Shown: in pieces, positions 52,017-61,322 of the stretch
How positions within the stretch are numbered: position 1 is the first letter of the stretch
Layout of the letters: every line of letters begins with the position of its first letter
Origin: Thermococcus guaymasensis DSM 11113
Lineage (GTDB): Archaea > Methanobacteriota_B > Thermococci > Thermococcales > Thermococcaceae
Assembly (NCBI RefSeq): GCF_000816105.1
Contig: NZ_CP007140.1
Span: 620,001-684,000, forward strand
Length of the DNA: 64,000 bases
Direction: 5' to 3'
Made by a program: the position numbers and the translations under genes
Notes under the pieces: model-generated
What the model saw: the letters and a program-made list of their open reading frames with translations, nothing else
The model's database searches: none
What the model was told of the DNA's origin: nothing

Positions 52017-53348
52017 TCACTCCTTTTTCCTCATTGAGAGCCACTTCAAAGCTCTAGCGGCACGCTCTGGTGTGGGGAAGTTTTTAATTCCGTGTCTTTC
52101 AAGAAGCTCAACTCCACCGCGGACGAGCTCACCGGCCATGAAGTTGACGATGACCGGCTTGTCGCAGTCGGTCTCTATCACAGCCCTCGCTATCTCCTCG
52201 CTCGGAATGAAAATCGGCGGGACACAGATCACCAGAATTGAATCAACGTTCTCGTCCCGGCAGACCGTCTCAATCGTCTTCTTGTAGCGCTCGTAGTCCG
52301 CATCGGCGATGAGGTCAATCGGGTTCTTGACGGAGCACTGGGGCGGGAGGAAGGAGCGGAGCTCCTCGACAGTCTCATCGCTCAGCCTCGCGATCTCAAG
52401 ACCCAGCCTTTCGAGCTTGTCAGTTGCAAGGACGCCGGGCCCGCCGGAGTTTGTGATGACCGCCACGCGCTTTCCGGCCCTAGAATACATCTCGAAGGCC
52501 TTCGCCGCATCGAAGAGCTCCTCCATCTCCTCGACCTCTATAGCACCGGTTTGCTTGAAGGCCGCGCGGTAGATTTCGTAACTTCCTGCGAGCGAGCCGG
52601 TGTGAGAAGCGGCCGCTTTGGCACCGCTGGCGCTCTTGCCGGCCTTAAGGACTATCACGGGCTTCCTCTCACTCGCGTAGCGGAGAGCCTTCAAAAAGCG
52701 CCTGCCGTCCTTAACACCCTCTATGTAGAGCGCTATGACCTTTGTGTTCTCGTCGTCGGCAAAGTACTCAAGGAAGTCGCTCTCGTTCAAATCCGCGGCG
52801 TTTCCGTAGGAAACGAAGGCCGAGAAGCCTATGCCCTCGTCGTTGCCCATCGCAAGGGCCGCACCGCCGAAGGCACCGCTCTGGCTGATGAGGGCGAGTC
52901 CGCCGGGACTGACGCGAACCTCAAAGGAGCCGAAGAACTTCCCGTGGACGCCGAAGATGCCGGCGCAGTTGGGGCCGATGATTCTAACGCCGTGCTTTTT
53001 AGCCTTCTCGATCAGCTCGCGCTCAAGCTCCTCGTTCCCGACCTCCGAGAAGCCGGCGCTTATCACAACGGCGCCCTTGATGAGCGGGCCGATTTCATCA
53101 ATGAGACCTGGAACGAACTTCGCTGGTATGGCTATTATGGCTGTGTCAACCGGCTCGTCAAGTTTTTCCCGGACTTCAAAGGTCTTCCCTGCGACCTCAA
53201 CGGTGCCACCCCTGGGGTTGACCGGGATTGTTTTGCCCTCAAAGCCCCCCTCAACGATGTTCCTGAGAATCTCGTAGGCTATAGCTCCTTTCTTGAACGA
53301 ACCGAACACCGCAACACTTTCTGGATAGAAAAAACAGTCGAGGTTCAT
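52017..53348 (-). CDS. ADP-forming acetyl-CoA synthetase (acyl-CoA synthetase) alpha subunit
   Basis: This 443-residue protein has an N-terminal CoA-binding domain (VAVFGSFKKGAIAYEILRNI), GPNCAGIFGVHGKFFG, and KAGKSASGAKAAASHTGSLA with the histidine phosphorylated during catalysis. These are features of the alpha subunit of ACD enzymes that make ATP from acyl-CoA. Thermococcales have several paralogues with different acyl preferences, and which this is cannot be decided. No beta subunit is adjacent. The start overlaps the upstream gene by 4 nt. Confidence 0.9.
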   Translation of the reverse strand: MNLDCFFYPESVAVFGSFKKGAIAYEILRNIVEGGFEGKTIPVNPRGGTVEVAGKTFEVREKLDEPVDTAIIAIPAKFVPGLIDEIGPLIKGAVVISAGFSEVGNEELERELIEKAKKHGVRIIGPNCAGIFGVHGKFFGSFEVRVSPGGLALISQSGAFGGAALAMGNDEGIGFSAFVSYGNAADLNESDFLEYFADDENTKVIALYIEGVKDGRRFLKALRYASERKPVIVLKAGKSASGAKAAASHTGSLAGSYEIYRAAFKQTGAIEVEEMEELFDAAKAFEMYSRAGKRVAVITNSGGPGVLATDKLERLGLEIARLSDETVEELRSFLPPQCSVKNPIDLIADADYERYKKTIETVCRDENVDSILVICVPPIFIPSEEIARAVIETDCDKPVIVNFMAGELVRGGVELLERHGIKNFPTPERAARALKWLSMRKKE

Positions 53349-54328
53349 TTTCTCCACCTCCAGACTGCAATGAGACCTACTCCAACGATGAGCGGTATCA
53401 CCACCGAATAGTTCACGGCAGACTTCTTGACGATTATTTCAACGGTTCCGTTGCCCTTATTGGAGCCCCCCACCACCTCCGGGAACTCCGCAGGGAGCTT
53501 TACCTCAGCCTTCCATTCCTTTCCAAAGAGCCACTCATGATACTCAACCCGGGGAGCTAAGTACCCAACGATCTCTGTGATGTTACCGCTTTTGAAATAG
53601 GTGACGTTTTTAGCCCCCGGTATGTGGGGAAAACCCGACTCACAGATGTAAGTCGCGTTGAAGAACACTTTTCCTTCCTCTGGAGAGTACCTGAGCTCTA
53701 TTCTCAGGGGCTTGCAAAGGGAAGTTTCATTTGTGCTTTCGTTTGGTGCTGCTTGACGGACTCCCAGCATGGGGAGGTAGTCAGCGTTCTCCCATATAAG
53801 GACGTTTTCAGCCCTATCGTCCGGATCAGGGAACGTGTAGACAAGAGTCCAGTTCTTGGGCAGTATGAGGATTATTCTGCTAAACTTGAATGAGTACACC
53901 CTCCCTCCGGCTACAAAATCCAAAGGGCCAGAATAGGGACATTCAAGGCCCCTCTTGCCCTCCACGAAGAAAGGTGCTATGTAAAAGCTCACCCTCGCGG
54001 TCCAGTTGCCCACGACCTCAACCGGGCCAGTGGGGGAGACATAAACCGTGAAGTTCGCATACCTCCTGTGGAAATTATCAAGGAGATTCCTGTACACCAG
54101 CTCCTCCACAAGCCTCTGAAAGTCCGCCCCGTTCCGTATCTTCTCCCTGTAAACCTCGCTCGTAAGTGTCACCGAGAGCTCGAAGCGTGCATTGCCATCC
54201 GGCTTGACCCACACCATCATAACCGCATCAAAGACATCCTGTGGGCTCTTTCCGCTAACTCCGGGGAGCCAGAACGTTCCAAGGACAACCACTGCAAGGA
54301 CCAAGGCCGTTTTGGTTTTTGAGTTCAT
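53345..54328 (-). CDS. Secreted, C-terminally membrane-anchored protein of unknown function
   Basis: This 327-residue protein has a signal peptide (TKTALVLAVVVLGTFWLPGVSG), an extracellular domain with many sequons (NFT, NWT, NES, NET, NAT, NVT, NIT) and a C-terminal membrane anchor (SVVIPLIVGVGLIAVW) followed by basic residues. No enzymatic motif was seen. It overlaps the acetyl-CoA synthetase gene by 4 nt, so the two are coupled although their functions look unrelated. Its promoter overlaps that of divergent NAD kinase. Confidence 0.75.
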   Translation of the reverse strand: MNSKTKTALVLAVVVLGTFWLPGVSGKSPQDVFDAVMMVWVKPDGNARFELSVTLTSEVYREKIRNGADFQRLVEELVYRNLLDNFHRRYANFTVYVSPTGPVEVVGNWTARVSFYIAPFFVEGKRGLECPYSGPLDFVAGGRVYSFKFSRIILILPKNWTLVYTFPDPDDRAENVLIWENADYLPMLGVRQAAPNESTNETSLCKPLRIELRYSPEEGKVFFNATYICESGFPHIPGAKNVTYFKSGNITEIVGYLAPRVEYHEWLFGKEWKAEVKLPAEFPEVVGGSNKGNGTVEIIVKKSAVNYSVVIPLIVGVGLIAVWRWRK

Positions 54329-54415
54329 CACAGGGTGTTGTACAGGCTCCACAAAAACTTTGCGGGTCGAAAATCTTAAAGGGGTAGGGCGCTATCTCTA
54401 CAGTCAGGTGGGGCG

Positions 54416-55252
54416 ATGAGATTCGGTGTAGTTGCCAGACGAGATCGAGAGGCCGCCTTAAAGCTGGCTTACAGGGTCTATGACTTTCTGAAAGTGAGCG
54501 GCTACGATGTCGTCGTTGATGTGGACACGTTCAAGAACCTTCCGGAGTTCGACGAAGGGGACGTAGTGCCCCTTGAGGAGTTCGACGTCGATTTTATAAT
54601 CGCCATCGGCGGAGACGGAACCATACTGCGGATCGAGCACAAGACGAAGAAAGACCTCCCGATCCTCGGTGTGAACATGGGCACCCTGGGCTTCCTAACA
54701 GAGGTAGAGCCCCATGAAACTTTCTTTGCCTTAAGCCGGCTCCTTGAAGGCGAGTATTGGATAGACGAGAGGATGAAGCTCAGAACGTACCTGAACGGGG
54801 AGAACTCAGTCCCCGATGCCCTCAACGAGGACGCCATTCTAACGGGCATCCCGGGCAAGATTATCCACCTCAAATACTACGTGGACGGTGGCCTGGCGGA
54901 TGAGATAAGATCGGACGGACTGATAGTATCAACCCCCACCGGCTCAACAGGCTATGCGCTTTCGGTGGGCGGTCCCTTTGTCGACCCAAGGCTTGAGCTC
55001 TTTGTGATAGCCCCTATAAACCCGATAGCCCTCGGATCCCGGCCGATGGTTGTCCCATCCTACAGCGAGATAGAGCTCGTTGCCCTTCCCCCCGAGAGGG
55101 AACTCATACTCACCATAGACGGCCAGTTCTATACCCGCATCAGCCCTGACACAGAGATCAAAATAAAGAAATCGCCGCGGAAGGCCCGTTTTGTCCGCTT
55201 CTCCTGCGAGATATATCCAAAATATCCGTTCCGGATCAAGAAGCGGTTTTAG
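54416..55252 (+). CDS. nadK: NAD kinase
   Basis: This 278-residue protein has the [13 protein letters not shown] motif (residues about 60-72), GTLGFLTE, and the [22 protein letters not shown] motif with the conserved NAD-binding residues. It makes NADP from NAD, in archaea often with polyphosphate or ATP. The ATG at 54416 lies 30-35 bp after an ATCTTAAAG TATA element, giving a very short leader. Its end overlaps the convergent gene by 4 nt. Confidence 0.95.
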   Translation: MRFGVVARRDREAALKLAYRVYDFLKVSGYDVVVDVDTFKNLPEFDEGDVVPLEEFDVDFIIAIGGDGTILRIEHKTKKDLPILGVNMGTLGFLTEVEPHETFFALSRLLEGEYWIDERMKLRTYLNGENSVPDALNEDAILTGIPGKIIHLKYYVDGGLADEIRSDGLIVSTPTGSTGYALSVGGPFVDPRLELFVIAPINPIALGSRPMVVPSYSEIELVALPPERELILTIDGQFYTRISPDTEIKIKKSPRKARFVRFSCEIYPKYPFRIKKRF

Positions 55253-56259
55253 GCCTTTTCTTTTGGTTTCAAGCCAAAATGCGCCGCCATAACAGTCCCA
55301 AGCAGAAGGGGTAGCCAGAATGAGATTATCCTGTCCAGTATACTTGAAGTTACCGCCATTTCCTTCGTGACGCCCAAGACCACATAAGTTCCAGAAGTCA
55401 CTGCCTCGATTATTCCCGCACCCCCGGGGATCACGCTTATTATCCCGACGGTAGTCGCTATCATCTGCACAGTGACGACCGCGAGGAGGCCTATCTTACA
55501 GCCAAGGCTCAGGAATATGAAATAGTTTCTCAACACAACAAACGTCCACGTTACAAAGGAATAGAAAACAGACAGAACGAAAGTTTTTCTGTTTTTCACG
55601 ACTATCCTAAGGCCGACCGTGAAATGGGGAATGTTAGTGTCCACCAAACTGTGGAACTTTTCCTCATGCTTTTTTACCCTGGTCGGAACAAGCCGGGCCA
55701 GGAAATTGAATATCGCATAAAGCACCTTCCTGACTCTCCGTTCGCTGACCATTACCACGGTAGCGAGCCCGGTCAGCCCAGCCAGCATAAGAGTGAGCAG
55801 GAGAATCAGGAAAAACAACTCCTTGAAGCCCAGCGAGTAGACGTAGATTGAAGAGAAAATGAGCATTGTCATGACGGGAATTAAGTCCAATATCCTGTCC
55901 GCGGTAACGCTCGCGAAAAGCTGGCCGTAGCTACCTTTGGAACGTTTTACCAGATAATACACTCGAACTGCCTCTCCCCCACCCCTTGCACCGGGTGTTA
56001 TATTGTTGAAGAGAAGGCCTATGAAGAGGGCCGCAAGCGTGTCACGGAACCTAACCTTTACCCCAAGTCCCTCAATTATGACCTGCCACCTCATCGCCCA
56101 CGTGATTATCCCCGCAAAGTACATCAGAAGGGCCGCAAAGAGGTAGTACACGTTGGCCCTCTTGAGAATCCGGACTACGTCTTCGGTCCCCGCCCACCAC
56201 ACGAGAGCGATGATGACGAGGACAGCTGCTACGAACGGTAGGACTTTCTTCCAGTCCAT
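55249..56259 (-). CDS. UPF0104/LPG synthase-like membrane protein (flippase-like)
   Basis: This 336-residue protein has about 8 membrane spans and the family motifs [19 protein letters not shown] (about residues 85-103) and [20 protein letters not shown] (about 277-296). Relatives include the membrane part of lysylphosphatidylglycerol synthases and putative lipid or polyprenol flippases. The exact substrate is unknown. It follows the methyltransferase gene after 3 nt, so the two are co-transcribed. Confidence 0.88.
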   Translation of the reverse strand: MDWKKVLPFVAAVLVIIALVWWAGTEDVVRILKRANVYYLFAALLMYFAGIITWAMRWQVIIEGLGVKVRFRDTLAALFIGLLFNNITPGARGGGEAVRVYYLVKRSKGSYGQLFASVTADRILDLIPVMTMLIFSSIYVYSLGFKELFFLILLLTLMLAGLTGLATVVMVSERRVRKVLYAIFNFLARLVPTRVKKHEEKFHSLVDTNIPHFTVGLRIVVKNRKTFVLSVFYSFVTWTFVVLRNYFIFLSLGCKIGLLAVVTVQMIATTVGIISVIPGGAGIIEAVTSGTYVVLGVTKEMAVTSSILDRIISFWLPLLLGTVMAAHFGLKPKEKA

Positions 56260-56262
56260 CCC

Positions 56263-57414
56263 TCACACCTTCCTTAGCCTGGCTATGAAGAAGCCCTGGG
56301 TCAGGTGCCTGTTGGGGTAGAAGCGCTGGACTTCCTCCAACCCAATACCCTCTGAGCCTATGAAGACCGCCTGCTCCTCAAGCTTTAAGCCTTTTTCCAG
56401 CATGAACTTGACGTTGGCCTCGTTCTCTTCATAACTCAGCGTGCAGGTGGAGTATACGAGGACTCCTCCCCTGCGGAGCGACTTTATTGCTGCCCAGATG
56501 AAGGCCCTCTGGTAGCGGGCCGTAGCGATTATATCCTTCGGCGTCCTGCTCTCCCAGAGCTTCGGCCTTATGCCGAGGGCTGTGCACGGCGCATCGAGGA
56601 GTATCTTGTCGGCTTGGAGCCCGAGCTCGGGAAGCTTTCTCGCGTCCATCCTGATGAGCTTCACGTTCTTCACTCCGAGCCTGTTGAGCTCAGTCTCCAT
56701 TTTCTTCAGTCTGTTCCTTGATTTGTCTATCGCTATTATCTCGCCCCTATTTTGAAGGAGCTGGGCGATGTGGCTCGTCTTCCCGCCGGGAGCGGCGGCC
56801 ATGTCTATTATCAGCTCCTCCTCGCTCGGCTCAAGAACCCTCGCGGTTACCATCGAAGGCAAACTTTGAGCGTAGAAGAGGCCCCCTTTGAAGCTCTCCA
56901 GCTCGTTCAGGCTCGGGAGCTTAAACTTCGGGAGGGTGACCTCTACTGCCAGGCCCCTCGTCGAGACGACCATCTCCTTTGCGCTCATTCTCGCGATTCC
57001 TATTCCGACGAGAAGGCCCTTGGGGTCTCTAATCTCGACCTCGTCGCCGGGCTTTATGTTCTTGTCCGCCTGAAGTACTCCGGGGGCATAGAGGTGAGCC
57101 CCCTGGTAGACGCTCTCGCTCGCGAACTTGTTTGCCCTCACCACCGGCAGGCCCGGCTCGTAGTCGTCGGGGAAGTTCGGGCCCTCACGCTCGAAGTAGA
57201 TGCCCTCCTTGAGGTAGGGGCTTCTCTTCGGCTTCAGCCCCTCGCGCCTGAGAATTCTCATCAGCTTTTCCCTGCTCGTCTTCAGTGTGTTGACGCGGAT
57301 ATAATATTTCTCGACGGGAGTCCTGAGCGACGCCATTATCTCCGCTGCCTCGCTTCCGAAGAGCTTCCGGTAGTACTCCCTGAGCTCCGCTGGAAACGCT
57401 TCCTCTGGATTCAT
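56263..57414 (-). CDS. NSUN-type RNA (cytosine-C5) methyltransferase with PUA domain
   Basis: This 383-residue protein has an N-terminal region, a PUA-like domain (GDEVEIRDPKGLLVGIGIARM, about residues 105-170) and a Rossmann methyltransferase domain with DMAAAPGGKTSHIAQLL for SAM. Both catalytic cysteines are present: LDAPCTALGIRPK (motif IV) and YSTCTLSYEENE (motif VI). It methylates tRNA or rRNA cytosines; the target cannot be read from sequence. It lies 9 nt after the gene at 57424-57939. Confidence 0.93.
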   Translation of the reverse strand: MNPEEAFPAELREYYRKLFGSEAAEIMASLRTPVEKYYIRVNTLKTSREKLMRILRREGLKPKRSPYLKEGIYFEREGPNFPDDYEPGLPVVRANKFASESVYQGAHLYAPGVLQADKNIKPGDEVEIRDPKGLLVGIGIARMSAKEMVVSTRGLAVEVTLPKFKLPSLNELESFKGGLFYAQSLPSMVTARVLEPSEEELIIDMAAAPGGKTSHIAQLLQNRGEIIAIDKSRNRLKKMETELNRLGVKNVKLIRMDARKLPELGLQADKILLDAPCTALGIRPKLWESRTPKDIIATARYQRAFIWAAIKSLRRGGVLVYSTCTLSYEENEANVKFMLEKGLKLEEQAVFIGSEGIGLEEVQRFYPNRHLTQGFFIARLRKV

Positions 57415-57423
57415 CGCGACACC

Positions 57424-57939
57424 TCACAGGTCAAAGATTTCAAAGCGCTTTCCTACCTCTATCAGCTTCTTAAGGCCCTTTTTGAGCTCATCAACGCTCT
57501 CAAAGTTAGCCTCAAACTGGAAGACATTCTCGCGGCTCTCTTTGATTTTTCTAAGGATTCCCCCCGGCGAGGCCTCCCCCCTCCTCCAGTTGTGGACGTC
57601 GCTCAGGAAGTCCTCGCTCCCGTAGATGAAGCTCCTCGGGAAGAGCTTAAGGAATGCCTCCAGGAAGCCCTCGCTTATCCTCTCCTTCGGAACTGCGACG
57701 ACGAAGTAGTAGCTCTCCGGCGTCGCCCCAACTTCAATCTGGGGTTTTACCTCAAAAGCAGGGTGGGGGTAGTCCATCCTAACCCACTCGCCTTCGAGGA
57801 ATATGTACGCTCCAAAGACCTCCTCGACGTCCTCCACCTTGAAGCCCTTCTCGGGGAGCTCGGCCTTAAGCTCCTCGTTGAGCGTGAAGATGTCGTTCCA
57901 CATCTTATTGAGGAACTCGTGAATTTCCTTAACGTTCAT
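57424..57939 (-). CDS. Uncharacterised soluble protein
   Basis: This 171-residue protein is mixed alpha/beta, acidic, and has no cysteine or membrane segment. Notable stretches are FGAYIFLEGEWVRMDYPHPA and FPRSFIYGSEDFLSDVHNWR. The ATG at 57939 follows GGTGGGAGAG. It precedes the methyltransferase gene by 9 nt and could be functionally linked. I do not recognise the family. Confidence 0.8.
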   Translation of the reverse strand: MNVKEIHEFLNKMWNDIFTLNEELKAELPEKGFKVEDVEEVFGAYIFLEGEWVRMDYPHPAFEVKPQIEVGATPESYYFVVAVPKERISEGFLEAFLKLFPRSFIYGSEDFLSDVHNWRRGEASPGGILRKIKESRENVFQFEANFESVDELKKGLKKLIEVGKRFEIFDL

Positions 57940-57985
57940 CTCTCCCACCGGAAGAAGAGGAAGAAAAGAGTTTAAAAATTTGAGC

Positions 57986-58900
57986 TCAGGCTTTGGAAAG
58001 TGCTCTGTTTATTTCACCAATGAGGTCGGTTTTCACGGTCTGGTTTATTGTCTTGAGGGTAACATCCTTCGTCCCCGAGAATCCGGGTATCGAGATCTGC
58101 AACCTCAGGAATATCTCTGCCCTCACCGTGCTCGTCTCATTGTTCCTCACGTGCATTTCCCACGCCTTGGGAATGTTTGAGAGGAGGACGTATGTCTTAA
58201 CCGGAACCCTCACCATCCCCCCTGCTGGAATGACGGTCGCTTTGAGGGATTCTCCATCTCCGAGCTTCAGTCCATTCACCCATACCTTGTAGCCCGTCTT
58301 AATCACGGGGATGGGATAGGGATTTGGGTTGTACAGGACGAGCTCAGTTATGAACACAGCCCTGTCCCCTTCTTTTCCCTCGTACCGCACTATGGTGTCT
58401 TTCAGCTCGGGGGTCTTGAGGAGGGAAAGCCCTGCTATTTCCTGGCTCTGGGCGGTGAGGTGGATCTTTTCGAGCACTTTTTCGTCTATTTCCTTGCTGA
58501 CATTAAACTCTCCAGAGAGGAAGAGCACCTTCGGTTTGGCAACAACCGTGAAGTCTCCCCTCTCTCCATTTTCAAGGTATTTGAGGAGGGCGTCCACTAC
58601 CTTTTCGTTGTCCAGCTCAAGGCTTGCCTTTATCTCAGTGCCGAAGGGCGAGTAGTCCAATTCAGCAAGCCTTCCAACCTGCTCATCCATAAAGAGAAAC
58701 CTGAGATCCTCCACGTCCAGAGGGGTAAGAAGGGGCCTCTGGAGATCCATACTGACTTTAATTTCGGTTGTTTTCTCAGAAACTGCTCCCCACTCAGCGG
58801 AGACCTTGGGAGAGGCAGTGCTCAGGGTGTAGGCAATGTACCCACCCCAGATCACGAGAACTATAAAAACTGCCCCAAGGATCTTTCTGATCGCACCCAT
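57986..58900 (-). CDS. LEA14/WHy-domain membrane-anchored protein
   Basis: This 304-residue protein has an N-terminal membrane anchor (KILGAVFIVLVIWGGYIAYT) and two WHy-type beta domains. The second contains ELVLYNPNPYPIPVIKTGYK and VWVNGLKLGDGESLKA, the NPN motif of LEA14-like proteins. Such proteins in plants bind stress ligands; the archaeal role is unknown. The ATG at 58900 follows GGTGAAGAG. Confidence 0.82.
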   Translation of the reverse strand: MGAIRKILGAVFIVLVIWGGYIAYTLSTASPKVSAEWGAVSEKTTEIKVSMDLQRPLLTPLDVEDLRFLFMDEQVGRLAELDYSPFGTEIKASLELDNEKVVDALLKYLENGERGDFTVVAKPKVLFLSGEFNVSKEIDEKVLEKIHLTAQSQEIAGLSLLKTPELKDTIVRYEGKEGDRAVFITELVLYNPNPYPIPVIKTGYKVWVNGLKLGDGESLKATVIPAGGMVRVPVKTYVLLSNIPKAWEMHVRNNETSTVRAEIFLRLQISIPGFSGTKDVTLKTINQTVKTDLIGEINRALSKA

Positions 58901-58953
58901 TCTCTTCACCTAAAACTTAAATTGAAGCCCGATCCAATTAAGGTTTTCGAAGC

Positions 58954-60417
58954 TCACTCCATTTCCTCGATCCTCGCCTTCCAGTTGCCCGGTTTCCTGA
59001 AGTCCTTCTCCGTGTAAAGGCCCTCCTTCTTCAGTATTCCGCGGGCGGCGAGGAGACCGGTAGCGGCGGCGTTCACTATGTCCCTACTCAGCCCGGCGCC
59101 GTCTCCAGCGGCAAAGATGCCCTCGATGCTTGTTTCGAGGTTCTCATCAACCTCGACCTTCATGGCATAGTACTTTATCTCCGGGGCGTACAGGAGCGTG
59201 TGGTCGCTTGCTACTCCAGGCAGAACCCTGTCGAGCTTCTCAAGGCCCTCTATGATGTTCGTAACGACGCGGTGCGGTAAAGCCATCGCTATGTCGCCGG
59301 GAGTTACGTTCTTCAGCGTCGGCTCTACGTCGCTCCTCCTTATCCTCGCCCACGTGCTCCGCCTCCCTCTCCTCAGATCTCCGAGGCGCTGGATGATGGG
59401 CTTTCCGCCGCCTATCGTCGTAGCTAACTGCGCTATGCTCTTTCCATATGCCGTTGTATCTTCAACGGGCTCGGTGAGCTCTATCCTGCTCAGGAAGGCG
59501 AAGTTGGTGTTGTTGCTCTTCTTCTCGTGCATCGAGTGGCCGTTTACTCCAACGTAGCCGTCGTAGCGCTCCTCGACGACGAAGCCGTTCGGGTTGGTGC
59601 AGAAAGTCCTCACGAAGTCGTCGTAGGTGTCGGTGTAGATGTGGAACTTAGGGTCGTGGTTTATGCTCGTTATCGGCTCCATGACTATCGCTGGAACCTC
59701 GACGCGGACACCAACGTCAATGGGCCCGTGACGAGCTTTGAGGCCTATCTTTTGAGCCACCTCGTGGAACCAGTCGGCTCCACCCCTTCCGGGGGCGACG
59801 ATAATGTAGCGGGCCTTGATGTCGAAGACGTCCTTCCCGCGTCTTACCTTCACCCGGCCCTTTTCAAACTTTAAAGCTTTCGTCCAGAGGAGGAACTTGA
59901 CTCCTTTGCTCTCCAGATACCGCTTTATGTCGTCTATGACCTCGGGCGTCCTGTCAGAGCCTATGTGCCTCTGGATTATGGGGATGAACTTCACCCCAGC
60001 CTGTGCCGCCCTCTGCTCCCAGTACTTCACCTGCTCAGGATTGCCCTTGAAGAGGTTTCCTGGGGCTTTGTGCTTCAGAAAAATCTGGTCAACTTCCCAT
60101 ACGAGCTGCCAGGCGTAGTTCTCATCGTTCGTCAGCTCGGTTAGGTCACCGCCAATGTCCGGACGGAGGTTTATCGTGCCGTCGCTCAGACCGCCGGCAC
60201 CGCCGACGCCACTCATTATGTGGCAGGGCTTGCACTCCACACAGTAGCCGACCTCGTACATCGGACAAACACGCTGCTTGACATCGCCGCCTTCATCTAT
60301 GACGAGAACGCTCAGGTCACTCTTCTCCGCCAGCTCGTAGGCCGCGAAAAGTCCGGCTGGGCCTGCTCCAACAATCACAACATCGTAGGTCTTTCCGTTT
60401 CCGGTTCCAGAAACCAT
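58954..60417 (-). CDS. Conserved FAD-dependent oxidoreductase with cysteine cluster
   Basis: This 487-residue protein has a Rossmann FAD motif, VVIVGAGPAGLFAAYELAEK, then CPMYEVGYCVECKPCHIMSG, a CxxCxxC-type cluster unusual beside the flavin site, and ends with GIFAAGDGAGLSRDIVNAAATGL. It resembles conserved archaeal FAD-dependent dehydrogenases of unknown substrate. A CTTTTTAAGG TATA element (about 60447-60456) and a GTAAGGGAA site precede the ATG at 60417. Confidence 0.85.
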   Translation of the reverse strand: MVSGTGNGKTYDVVIVGAGPAGLFAAYELAEKSDLSVLVIDEGGDVKQRVCPMYEVGYCVECKPCHIMSGVGGAGGLSDGTINLRPDIGGDLTELTNDENYAWQLVWEVDQIFLKHKAPGNLFKGNPEQVKYWEQRAAQAGVKFIPIIQRHIGSDRTPEVIDDIKRYLESKGVKFLLWTKALKFEKGRVKVRRGKDVFDIKARYIIVAPGRGGADWFHEVAQKIGLKARHGPIDVGVRVEVPAIVMEPITSINHDPKFHIYTDTYDDFVRTFCTNPNGFVVEERYDGYVGVNGHSMHEKKSNNTNFAFLSRIELTEPVEDTTAYGKSIAQLATTIGGGKPIIQRLGDLRRGRRSTWARIRRSDVEPTLKNVTPGDIAMALPHRVVTNIIEGLEKLDRVLPGVASDHTLLYAPEIKYYAMKVEVDENLETSIEGIFAAGDGAGLSRDIVNAAATGLLAARGILKKEGLYTEKDFRKPGNWKARIEEME

Positions 60418-60540
60418 ATTTCCCTTACCGAGATCTATGGCTTGAGCCTTAAAAAGTTTTTGGCAAATTTTTGGTTAATTATTGAAACCGGAACGGAGAA
60501 TATTAGCACAAAACTGTTAAAGCGCATGATAATCCATATC

Positions 60541-60582
60541 CTCCCCGCCCCGAAGGGCGAGGCTTTCAAAAGAAAAATGTAA
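60541..60582 (-). repeat. Solo copy of the IS200/IS605-like left-end stem-loop
   Basis: On the minus strand TTAC is followed by a T-rich run, an 8-bp stem with TTCG loop and GGGGAGGAT. The 38 bases after TTAC differ from 1679-1715 at only a few positions. It starts 4 nt after the stop of the DUF257 gene. No right end or internal element follows, so it is a solo end or a reduced element. Confidence 0.7.
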
Positions 60583-60585
60583 CGG

Positions 60586-61236
60586 TCACTCAAATAACTT
60601 GGAAACCTTGACCCTGTACTCCTTTCCGAGGAGCCCTGGGTTTGCCGCTTTGTGAACGGCCAGAACCAGTTCATCCCCCTCAAGGTACCACTCAGCGACA
60701 GTGGTGGCAATCTCCTCAAACATTGGCAGGAAAGCCGGCTCGCTGCTCTCAACGGCGTCTTCGTTTATGAAGTAGATGGCGATCCTTCTATCATCACCTA
60801 CAAACCCCGAGATACTGGTTAACAGGGAGAGTATCTCCCTTTTGGAGAAAAACATCGCGATCTTGTGAAGCCCTACAACCGGATTGAAATAGGGACCGTT
60901 GGCCTCCCTGAACTTGCTTATGGAATTTACATAGTGGCCAAAGGGGATGGAGTACTTATCCACCTCCATTCTCCCGATGATAATGCCCGCTTCACGCCTG
61001 CCGCCCCCGATCTTTATCACCGCGATCTCTGGAAGGCTGAGACCGAGGATCTCAAGGGACGTCACAAGACTTGGATATGTGTCAAGAATATCGTCCACAA
61101 GGATTCTGATGCCGTTGGCCGAGGCAAAATCATGAAGGGCCTTTAGAAGCAGTTCCGGATACGAGTTCGAGGCATACTCCACCAGTACAGTCTCACCAAA
61201 TTTGAGTCCTGAAAAGAAAGAGTCCAGCTCCCCCAT
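60586..61236 (-). CDS. DUF257 family protein
   Basis: This 216-residue soluble protein begins ELDSFFSGLKFGETVLVEYA and has SNSYPELLLKALHDFASANG and IRILVDDILDTYPSLVTSLE, resembling RecA-like folds without a P-loop, as in DUF257. The family is limited to Thermococcales and has no assigned function. The ATG at 61236 follows GGTGATA. The dispersed stem-loop at 60541-60582 follows its stop. Confidence 0.85.
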   Translation of the reverse strand: MGELDSFFSGLKFGETVLVEYASNSYPELLLKALHDFASANGIRILVDDILDTYPSLVTSLEILGLSLPEIAVIKIGGGRREAGIIIGRMEVDKYSIPFGHYVNSISKFREANGPYFNPVVGLHKIAMFFSKREILSLLTSISGFVGDDRRIAIYFINEDAVESSEPAFLPMFEEIATTVAEWYLEGDELVLAVHKAANPGLLGKEYRVKVSKLFE

Positions 61237-61322
61237 GTGTATCACCAAGTAAAAGAATTGATTTCCCGGCTTATTAAGGTTGTGTTTATAAATCTCCCCC
61301 CTTATCCCGGTTGGGTGGGATG

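Noticed and set aside
52551-53411. Plus-strand reading frame of 286 codons opposite the acetyl-CoA synthetase gene
   Set aside because: Antisense to a gene with conserved catalytic motifs; no own promoter or ribosome-binding site.
56752-57975. Long plus-strand reading frame (407 codons) opposite the methyltransferase gene
   Set aside because: It is antisense to two well-supported genes, has leucine/arginine-rich low-complexity composition and no ribosome-binding site; such frames arise from the GC-rich codon use.
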